From contig CAYPJU010000049.1 of the NCBI GenBank assembly GCA_964411125.1, positions 1 through 45,790 on the forward strand: a DNA stretch of 45,790 nt, in the 5' to 3' direction. Of the stretch, positions 14,026-21,303 are shown piece after piece (the first letter of the stretch is position 1; each line of letters begins with the position of its first letter). Position numbers and translations under genes: made by a program. The notes below the pieces were generated by a model. That model saw only the letters and a list, made by a program, of their open reading frames with translations. It ran no database searches and had not been told where the DNA came from. Source of the stretch: JBFIHF01 sp964411125 (lineage in GTDB: Bacteria > Myxococcota_A > Bradymonadia > Bradymonadales > Bradymonadaceae).

Positions 14026-16389
14026 TCACGTGGCGCGTCGACGTTCGCCGGAGGGGGACTCCCAATAGGGGACCCACACGAGATCACAGAACTCGATCGC
14101 GACGTCGTCGGGGTTGGGGAAGATGTCGGTGCGTTCGACGGGGTAGGCGTCGGGGGAGTAATCGGCGGCGAAGTCGGCGAGGTCGTGCTCCGCCTCCTGT
14201 TGCAGCTGGCGAAGTTCCGCGAGGAGCTCCTCGACCTTCTCTTCGGCGCGCGCAACGTCGCGGTTCTCGCGGACCACTTTGGTCGCGCGGGAGGTCGAGA
14301 CCCGCCGGCTTCGGCCACCGAACATGCCGAGCAACACCTCGCCGACGTTCACGGCGGCATCGAGCTTCGCCTGGCTCGCCTGATCCTCTTGCCGTTGCAA
14401 CGCGTCGCGCGCTCGGTCGATGCGGTCTTCGAGCCGGTCGACCTTCTTGTCCCACGACTCGCGCTTCTTCTGCAGCGCGGCGTCGCGCTTCTCGCGGACG
14501 GCGTGCTCCACGCGAGCGTAGAACTGCTCGACCGACTCGCCGGACTCGCGCGACATCTTCAGCTTGTCGCAGCGGAGCGCCGGCGCGCTGAAGGTGGACG
14601 TCACGTGCTCGACCAACCCGTCGCGCCACGCGTCCCGCGTCGCGTCCGACTCCGTGTCGGCAGGGACGTCGAGGTGTGTTCCTGCCTTGCTCGCCGCCAG
14701 AAACGTGCGCGGGTCGAGGTCGACCGCCGTCGCTCCCGCCCACTCGATGTCGATCCCGTGCTGCAGCCCTCGAATCCAGCCGAACTTCACGTCCTCGTCG
14801 AGCCCTCGCCGGCCGTCGTTGATGTTCGCGACGCCTTCGGCGTACACCATCGGACGCCACAACAGGCGGTCGTCGTCGGCCCCTGGTGCACGAATCGGAA
14901 GATGCGCACCTTTCCGCTCACCGTCCGCCGGCACCGCAGCAGGCACCGCGCTCACCTCCCTGCTCGGAGGAAGCGAAGCCGCCGAATCCTCTCGAGGTTC
15001 TGCCGCGGGCTGAAGCTTTCTGATGTCGTCGCGGGTCAGCGGACCTCGCAGGTACGACAGCACCCAGCGCGTCTCGAATACCTCAGGCGCGTCCTCGTGC
15101 ACGTTGTGCAACAAGAACTGACGGCCCTCGAGCCCGGCCAGGATTCGCTCCACCTCGCTGCGATCGAGTGCATCGTCGGCCCCGAGCAATCCATCCACCA
15201 CGCGCGCGACGTCGCGCTCGGTCTGCAGCCGGCCCAGAAACCAGGTTCCGATGTTGGAGAGCGCTTTGTAGTCGAGGTCGACGGGATTCTGGGTGGCGAG
15301 CACCAGACCGACGCCGAACGCGCGCGCTTGCTTCAAGAGCGATAGGATCGGCCGTTTCGAGGGCGGGTTCGCGACCGGCGGCAGGTACCCGTACACCTCG
15401 TCCATGTAGATCAACGCACGCAGAGACGACGTCCCCGACTGACGCCGGGTCCACTCGAGGATCCGGGCATACATCAGTGACACGAAGAACATCCGCTCCG
15501 CTTCGTCGAGGTGACCGATCGAGAAGATCGAGATGCGCGGCTTGTCCCCCTCGTAAAGGAACTTCTCGATGTCGAGCGCGTCCCCGTCGAGCCAGGCCGC
15601 GAACGAAGGCGAGGCGAGCAGGTTGTTCATCCGCATCGCGAGCGACACGCGGTCCTTCTTGCCGAAAACGTCGTCGACCGGCATCACGCCGATCGTGTCG
15701 AATGGCGGCTTCTGTACGCTGCGGATGAGCGAGGCGAGGTCTAGGTTCTCCCCGCGGCTCCAGAAGTGGGTCAGCAACGTGGAAAGGAAGACGTGCTCCG
15801 GACTCTGCAACGGATCGCCGTCGACCCCCAGCAGCCCCAGGAGGCTCGTCGCGGTGCTCGACACCGACTCCCCGAACGCCTCGGCATCGTCTCGAATCTC
15901 CAGGGCAGGTGCAGCGAGGGAGCCGAGGATCGAGACCGGCCTGCCGGCGGTCGACCCGGGCGTGTAAATCGTCACGTCGCCCGACTCGCGCAGACGCCGA
16001 ATCCGATCGACCGACTGTCCCCACGACTCGATCCCGCCCTTCCACTTCGAGGCTTCCTTCGCGGCGAGCTCGTCGACCGTCAGCCCCTTTCGCTGCGCTT
16101 CGGCCGGATCGACCCAGGGCCGAAATTGGTCGGCGGAGAGTTCCGGAAACGTCAGCGCGAGGTTGCCGATGTCGCCCTTCGGATCGATGACGATCGCCGG
16201 GACTCGGTCGATGAGCGCCTCCTCGAGCAAGCCGATGCAGAGGCCCGTCTTGCCGCTGCCCGTCATCCCCACACAGAGAGCGTGGGTCGTCAGGTCGCGC
16301 GAATCGTACAGCACGGGGACCTCCGGACGCTCACGCAACCGGCCCATGAAGAACGCCCCCAATTTCTCGTATGCCTCGGGTGTGAACAT
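14026..16389 (-). CDS. HerA/FtsK-type ATP-binding protein
   Basis: A 787-residue P-loop ATPase. Walker A is GMTGSGKT (41-48), followed by a VIDPKGDIGNL segment (68-76) as in HerA/VirB4-type ATPases. Walker B is ALIYMDEVYGY with Asp330 and Glu331, followed by sensor-like ATQNPVDLDYKALSNIGTWF and an arginine-finger candidate in GRLQTERD. Residues about 600-760 are charged and heptad-like, hence probably coiled coil, interrupted by a Gly/Val patch (VGEVLLGMFGG). HerA-like proteins form hexameric DNA-pumping motors, often with a nuclease partner; none (NurA, SIR2 or similar) is seen beside this gene, so the role is open. The ATG at 16389 has GAGG upstream. Confidence 0.85.
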   Translation of the reverse strand: MFTPEAYEKLGAFFMGRLRERPEVPVLYDSRDLTTHALCVGMTGSGKTGLCIGLLEEALIDRVPAIVIDPKGDIGNLALTFPELSADQFRPWVDPAEAQRKGLTVDELAAKEASKWKGGIESWGQSVDRIRRLRESGDVTIYTPGSTAGRPVSILGSLAAPALEIRDDAEAFGESVSSTATSLLGLLGVDGDPLQSPEHVFLSTLLTHFWSRGENLDLASLIRSVQKPPFDTIGVMPVDDVFGKKDRVSLAMRMNNLLASPSFAAWLDGDALDIEKFLYEGDKPRISIFSIGHLDEAERMFFVSLMYARILEWTRRQSGTSSLRALIYMDEVYGYLPPVANPPSKRPILSLLKQARAFGVGLVLATQNPVDLDYKALSNIGTWFLGRLQTERDVARVVDGLLGADDALDRSEVERILAGLEGRQFLLHNVHEDAPEVFETRWVLSYLRGPLTRDDIRKLQPAAEPREDSAASLPPSREVSAVPAAVPADGERKGAHLPIRAPGADDDRLLWRPMVYAEGVANINDGRRGLDEDVKFGWIRGLQHGIDIEWAGATAVDLDPRTFLAASKAGTHLDVPADTESDATRDAWRDGLVEHVTSTFSAPALRCDKLKMSRESGESVEQFYARVEHAVREKRDAALQKKRESWDKKVDRLEDRIDRARDALQRQEDQASQAKLDAAVNVGEVLLGMFGGRSRRVSTSRATKVVRENRDVARAEEKVEELLAELRQLQQEAEHDLADFAADYSPDAYPVERTDIFPNPDDVAIEFCDLVWVPYWESPSGERRRAT

Positions 16390-16931
16390 CTCGACCTCGG
16401 TTTCTGGTACCCCACATTTTTAGCCTCGCCGGCCCCAAACCCCAACCGTCTTCGGAGCGAAAGAAACGGAACCTCGTGCTTCAGGGCCGCATGAACGCTG
16501 GCCCCGGCGGGAGACCGCGAAAAACTTCGCAACGGAGCTCGATGTCTGCCGATAACGGGAGAGACCAGAACCTCCTCTCGGTCGGGCGACCCTTGCGCTA
16601 TCGCCCGCCCGGGAGGCGGCCAGAGCCTCTGCCCACCGCAAAACCTCGGTTCTCGCGGCGACGGGAGAGCTCTGCCCGGGGAATGGCGGGCGGGCCTTGA
16701 AAGGGGCCCGAGCGAAGCGAGGTGGGTGGGCCGAAGTTCCGGACGAGGAAAGTGGGCCGAGGTTCCGGACGAGAAAGGTGGGCCGAAGTTCCGGCGGGGA
16801 GCGGTTGACCCAGGAGCGCCCGGAATAATGCGGAACTCCCCGTAGACGCTTGCAATTTGGATCGCAGCCGTTACTGTCCCGTCTTCTGCGTGGTGGCAGA
16901 TGTAGGTGGACGGAGCACACGAGAGGACTCG
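16390..16931. other. 542-bp intergenic region, no gene recognised
   Basis: Divergent control region between the ATPase and the RCC1 lipoprotein genes. Apart from the 26-bp tandem repeats and the Shine-Dalgarno GAGAGGA at 16921, I see no conserved coding frame, no RNA gene and no clear promoter consensus. Short GC palindromes such as GCCCGCCCGGGAGGCGGC occur around 16600. Confidence 0.5.
16726..16800. repeat. three tandem 26-bp repeats
   Basis: Units at 16726-16751, 16752-16777 and 16778-16800 (last one shortened) read GTGGGCCGAAGTTCCGGACG followed by AGGAAA-like ends, with one to three differences. They lie 130-200 bp upstream of the RCC1 lipoprotein start. They could be regulatory or simply a minisatellite. 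Confidence 0.75.
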
Positions 16932-18848
16932 ATGCGTAAGCTTATCTACTGTTTGACGATTTCTTCCCTCGTAGCATGCGGGTCGCCCGCCGACGAGCCG
17001 GAGCCGGAGGGACCGGCAACCGAAATGCGAGAGACGGAAGTGACGTCCGTCGTCATCGAATCCGAGCCGCTGGAGATGGCGCTCGGCGACACCGCGCCGC
17101 TGCGGGCGAAGGTCCTCGACCAGGACGGGAACAAGATCTCCGGGGTGGCGGTCGAGTGGTCCGCCGCGAACGGTTCGGTGATCGAGATGACGCCCGAAGG
17201 GGTCGCGATCGCCGTCGGGGCCGGGGCGACCAGCATCGAAGCCCGAGCCGGCGACGTCGTCGGAACGCTCGAGGTTTCGGTGCGCGGAGAAGACGTCGCC
17301 TCGATCGAAGTCGGGCCCCAGAGCTCCGAGCCGATCTCCGTGGGCGCCTACGTTCGCATCTCCGTCTCACTCTTCGACCGCTTTCACGCTCCGATCGACG
17401 ACCCCCGGGACGTCCTCTTCACGTCCACGAACGAGGCGGTCTTGACCGTGAGCGACGAAGGACTCGTCCGCGCCGTGGGTGAAGGAACTGCGTCGATCGA
17501 AGTGGAAGTCGAAGGCTTCACCGGCTCGGTCGAGTTCACCGTCGTCCCCCCCGTGATTCGCACCGTCGAACTGTCGCAGAGCACCACCTCGCTGGTACCC
17601 GGCGATTCGGCGACTCTCGAAGCGGTCATCTACTGGAACGACGACGTCCGGCCCGACTACGAGCCCGAGATCGTCTGGTCGGTGGAGAGCCCCGAGATCG
17701 CCACGATCGATGCGCAGACCGGCCTGGTCACCGCGCTGCAGGAGGGACGGACGGCTGTCACCGCGACGATCGACGGCACGCCGTACGAGTTCCGCTCGGC
17801 GGTCGAGGTCGTCTTCGACTTCGGCACGGTCTCCGCGGGCGGAGCGCACGCCTGTGGGCTCGTGCTCGACGTCGCCTTCTGCTGGGGTGCCAACGATTCG
17901 GGGCAGCTCGGCCGCGCCTCGGGGACGAACCCCGCCCGCGTCGAGACCGACCTGCGGTTCCGCCGCATCTCGGCGGGTGGCGAACACACCTGCGGCCTGA
18001 CCAACGCAGGCCAGGTCTACTGCTGGGGCGACGCCTCGACGGGGCAGCTCGGCGGCGGACTCACGAACGGCGGCGCGTCACCTGCCCTGGTCGCCGAGGG
18101 GATGGAGTTCAAATCCGTCATCGCCGGCGATCGGCACTCCTGTGCCCTCACGATCGACGACGAGCTCTACTGCTGGGGTGAAGGCTCGGAAGGGCGCCTC
18201 GGCATCGGTCAGATGACGATGCAGAACACGCTCCAGAAAGTGGGCGACTACGTCTCGTATTCGGTCGGCTTTTCGCACTCCTGCGCTCTCACGGCGGGCG
18301 GCGAAGCCCACTGCTGGGGCGCGAACGGCAACGCGCAGCTCGGCCTGTCGACCGCCGGCGGCCCCGACCCCAACCCCCAGGTCGTCCAGACCGCCTACGA
18401 TCTGACGACGATCGTCACCGGCGCAACGCATACCTGTGCTATCTCGCTGGGCGGGGAGACCCTTTGCTGGGGGGGCAACGGTTCGGGGCAGGTCGGTGAT
18501 GGGACGTTTTCCACCGAACGTCCGAACGCAGCGCTCGTCTCGCCGAACATCCTCGACCGCCGACTGTCGGCCGGCCCCGATCACACTTGCGGTCTCACCC
18601 GCCAGGGTGAGGTTCAATGTTGGGGCGAAGGGGACGACGGACGGCTCGGAACGGGGGCAACCGACGACGTCGCCACACCGACCGTCATCGAAGGCTCGCG
18701 AACCTACTTCACGGTCGACGCGGGCACCGACTTCACCTGCGCCGTTTCCACCGGCTCCGATCCATACTGTTGGGGTGCCGGTGCGGACGGACAGCTCGGG
18801 GCCGGTTCGAGCGGCTCGCTCGTCCCGGTCAGGGTGACGGGGTTCTGA
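16932..18848 (+). CDS. lipoprotein with Ig-like (BIG2) domains and a seven-bladed RCC1 propeller
   Basis: A 638-residue surface lipoprotein. The lipobox is LVACGS (Cys16). Three BIG2-type Ig-like domains follow (about 38-117, 122-205 and 210-290), each with the VTA/GEGTASI-type closing strand. From about 293 to the end, seven repeats of about 49 residues read GxxHxCxL...xxCWGxxxxGQLG, which makes a complete seven-bladed RCC1 beta-propeller. Every repeat carries two Cys (HxC and CWG), so a disulfide per blade is likely. RCC1 propellers bind proteins or chromatin in eukaryotes; here an extracellular binding platform is inference. The ATG at 16932 follows GAGAGGA. The 3' end overlaps the kinase gene tail-to-tail by 20 bp. 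Confidence 0.9.
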   Translation: MRKLIYCLTISSLVACGSPADEPEPEGPATEMRETEVTSVVIESEPLEMALGDTAPLRAKVLDQDGNKISGVAVEWSAANGSVIEMTPEGVAIAVGAGATSIEARAGDVVGTLEVSVRGEDVASIEVGPQSSEPISVGAYVRISVSLFDRFHAPIDDPRDVLFTSTNEAVLTVSDEGLVRAVGEGTASIEVEVEGFTGSVEFTVVPPVIRTVELSQSTTSLVPGDSATLEAVIYWNDDVRPDYEPEIVWSVESPEIATIDAQTGLVTALQEGRTAVTATIDGTPYEFRSAVEVVFDFGTVSAGGAHACGLVLDVAFCWGANDSGQLGRASGTNPARVETDLRFRRISAGGEHTCGLTNAGQVYCWGDASTGQLGGGLTNGGASPALVAEGMEFKSVIAGDRHSCALTIDDELYCWGEGSEGRLGIGQMTMQNTLQKVGDYVSYSVGFSHSCALTAGGEAHCWGANGNAQLGLSTAGGPDPNPQVVQTAYDLTTIVTGATHTCAISLGGETLCWGGNGSGQVGDGTFSTERPNAALVSPNILDRRLSAGPDHTCGLTRQGEVQCWGEGDDGRLGTGATDDVATPTVIEGSRTYFTVDAGTDFTCAVSTGSDPYCWGAGADGQLGAGSSGSLVPVRVTGF

Positions 18849-21240
18849 GCTGCCCTTCGGCGCGCTCGAGCCGGTAGTACGCGTCTGCGACCTTGCGGGC
18901 CGGCTCGACCCGCTCTCGCACCACCGCCAGGGCCTCTCGGTACGCGGTGGTATGGGCGATTCGCAGCAACAGCGGACAGTGCTCGAGCCACATCAGGTCG
19001 ACGAGCCCTCGATCGACACACTTCGGCAACAGCTGCGCCGCCCAGTCGAGGTCACCTGCACGAATGACTAGCTCGATCACGTGCTGCAACGGAACGGCCG
19101 CAACACGCGGCACTTCGGAGCCGACGTCTAGGATCTTCCCCATGATCTCGCGCAGGTCCGGCAGCGCTCCCCCCGAGGCGACGGAGCGGGCAATCGGAAC
19201 GTACATCGCGAGTTCGGTCACCCCTTCCAACCCCAGGTCGAATGGCTCGTCGAGCCAGCGCGGAGACTCCCGCCAGAGATCCGTCCTCGCCATCGCTATC
19301 TGGCGCAGCACCCGCTGTTCGCCACCTCCATCTACGACATCGAGGCTCAGCAGGGCGTCGACCTCGTGCCAATCGCCCCGTAGCGCCCGGGCTCGTACGA
19401 GCACCCATCGGGTCGCGTCGGCGTGCATGTCCGCTTCGTGCGCGGCGTCGAGCAGGTCGATCCCCACGTCGAGCGGGCCCGTCTCGATCAAGATCTGTCC
19501 CGCCATATGGAGAGACTCCGGGTAGCCCGGAGCGAGCTCGAGCGCATGCAACGAGTCGCGCAGCGCCGCATCGAGCTCGAACGCATTCCACGCCATCACT
19601 GCACGCCCGGCGAGCGGCTCCGGCGACTCGGGGAGCATGTCGATGGCGCGTTCGATGTACTTTCGGGCGCGGCTCGTCGCCGCGAAAGAATCGGCGGTCG
19701 CCGATCGTCCGAGGCGCGCAAAGAACCGCCCCGCCCCCGCCAGAACACGCGGATCGTCCGGGGCCCGCTCGAGCAACCGCTCCCACGTACTCGACGCGCG
19801 ATCGATGTTGAAATGCCAGTTCGCCGCGGTCATCTGCCGGGCGCGCATGTAGAGCTCCACCGTGACCGGGTCGGTCAGGGCGTCGGGCCGCGGATAGCTC
19901 TTGCGGGCCATCGACTGGGCGATCTCCCCCACCGCCTGGTTGCACATCTGCAGCAACTCCCCCACCCCCGCCGAAAACTTGCCCGCCCACAACTGCAGAC
20001 CGTCCTCCACCGAGATCGCGGCCAGACGCATCTGCAGGCCGTCCGGCCCGATCGTCAGCCGGCCGTCCACCACGACCTCAACCCCCAACTGGCGTCCCGC
20101 TCGGATCGGATCGGTCCCCTCGGCGAGGCGCGACACCGACGCCCGCGGCTTGACGGCGAGGCCCGGGGTCGTCGACAGGCCGTCGACGATTTCCTCGGTG
20201 ATTCCGTCGACGAGGTGCTCGTTTCCGGCGACATCTCCCCGGACGGTGAGCGGCAAGAAGGCCACCCAGACACGGGAGGCCGCGTCCCGGCTGACCACCG
20301 GAAAGACGTCGGTCGTCGAGTGGGAGTCGGACGCATGCGCCGCTTCCATGATCGCTTCACGCAGCTCGTCGGCCGTCGCAAAACGATTCGCGCGGTCGCG
20401 CTGCAGGCAGCACGCCACCAGATCGGCGATCGGGGTCGGAAATCCCTCCAACGGGGGAGGATCGTTGAGCATGCGGGCGAGCGCCGTCGCCAGCGGCGTG
20501 GCGCCATGAAATGGCGTCCGCCCCGTCAGCATCTCGAAGATCATCACCCCGAGCGCATAGATGTCCGCACGCGCGTCGAGCGTCGCCTCCCCCAACACCT
20601 GCTCGGGAGACATGTACGCCGGAGTCCCCATGAACTGGTTCCCCTCCACCGTCGCATCGCGGGCACGTGCGATCCCGAAGTCGGAGATCACGATCCGCCC
20701 GGTCTTCTCGACGAGCACGTTCTGCGGCTTGAGGTCCTGATGGATCACCCCCGCCTCGTGCGCCGCGGCGAGCCCCGTGGCCACCTCGGCGGCGATCCGA
20801 AGCGCCTTCGATGCCCGGAACGGATTCGAAGCCGTGAACATCGTGTCGAGCGCCGCCCCGTCGATGAACTCCATCGTCAGGTACGGGAGGTTCCCCGCCG
20901 ACCCGATGTCGTAGGTCCGGACGACGTTTCGGTGGGTGACGCGACGCGCGAGGCGAACCTCTGCGCGGAATCGGTCCAGAGCCGACGACTTCTCGACGAG
21001 GTCGGTGTGCAACGTCTTGAGCGCGACCGTCTCCCCGAGCACCGTATCGTAAACCCGGTAGACCGACCCCGCCCCACCCCGTCCGAGGAGCGCGCGGATC
21101 TCGTAGCGGCCGTCGATCGTCCCGTCGTACAGCTCGACCGGACGCGACGAGCCGGTAACGAACGTCCCGTTTTCCGTCGCGACCGTTTCGTCGGTCCCGG
21201 GGGCCGTGACGAGAGTCTCTTTCTGATCGTGGTCGCTCAC
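18829..21240 (-). CDS. Ser/Thr protein kinase with TolB-like and TPR-type regions
   Basis: An 803-residue Hanks-type kinase. The glycine loop is GRGGAGSV (53-60), the Lys is in VALKTL (Lys75), the catalytic loop is HQDLKPQN (167-174) and DFG starts at 187, then GTPAYMSPEQ. The catalytic loop has Gln instead of Arg before Asp169, so it is a non-RD type. Residues about 310-430 match the TolB-like domain seen in kinase/adenylate cyclase-TPR fusions (FLPLTVRGD, DGITEEIVDGLS, VVVDGRL). The rest is alpha-helical repeats of TPR type. No membrane helix is evident, so it is probably cytoplasmic. The GTG at 21240 with GGAGAGA upstream is preferred over longer starts. The substrate is unknown. Confidence 0.9.
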   Translation of the reverse strand: MSDHDQKETLVTAPGTDETVATENGTFVTGSSRPVELYDGTIDGRYEIRALLGRGGAGSVYRVYDTVLGETVALKTLHTDLVEKSSALDRFRAEVRLARRVTHRNVVRTYDIGSAGNLPYLTMEFIDGAALDTMFTASNPFRASKALRIAAEVATGLAAAHEAGVIHQDLKPQNVLVEKTGRIVISDFGIARARDATVEGNQFMGTPAYMSPEQVLGEATLDARADIYALGVMIFEMLTGRTPFHGATPLATALARMLNDPPPLEGFPTPIADLVACCLQRDRANRFATADELREAIMEAAHASDSHSTTDVFPVVSRDAASRVWVAFLPLTVRGDVAGNEHLVDGITEEIVDGLSTTPGLAVKPRASVSRLAEGTDPIRAGRQLGVEVVVDGRLTIGPDGLQMRLAAISVEDGLQLWAGKFSAGVGELLQMCNQAVGEIAQSMARKSYPRPDALTDPVTVELYMRARQMTAANWHFNIDRASSTWERLLERAPDDPRVLAGAGRFFARLGRSATADSFAATSRARKYIERAIDMLPESPEPLAGRAVMAWNAFELDAALRDSLHALELAPGYPESLHMAGQILIETGPLDVGIDLLDAAHEADMHADATRWVLVRARALRGDWHEVDALLSLDVVDGGGEQRVLRQIAMARTDLWRESPRWLDEPFDLGLEGVTELAMYVPIARSVASGGALPDLREIMGKILDVGSEVPRVAAVPLQHVIELVIRAGDLDWAAQLLPKCVDRGLVDLMWLEHCPLLLRIAHTTAYREALAVVRERVEPARKVADAYYRLERAEGQLRTPSP

Positions 21241-21303
21241 ATCTCTCCGCTGGCGATGATAGCGTCGCACGCCCGCAAACTCACGCCAATGCGTGAGAAA
21301 CGC

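Noticed and set aside
13477..15345. 622-codon plus-strand frame across the repeats and the ATPase
   Set aside because: It translates palindromic repeat units at its start and mirrors the ATPase gene thereafter.
14026..16389. HerA-based anti-phage system
   Set aside because: No adjacent nuclease, SIR2 or DUF4297-type gene; neighbours are envelope genes and repeats.
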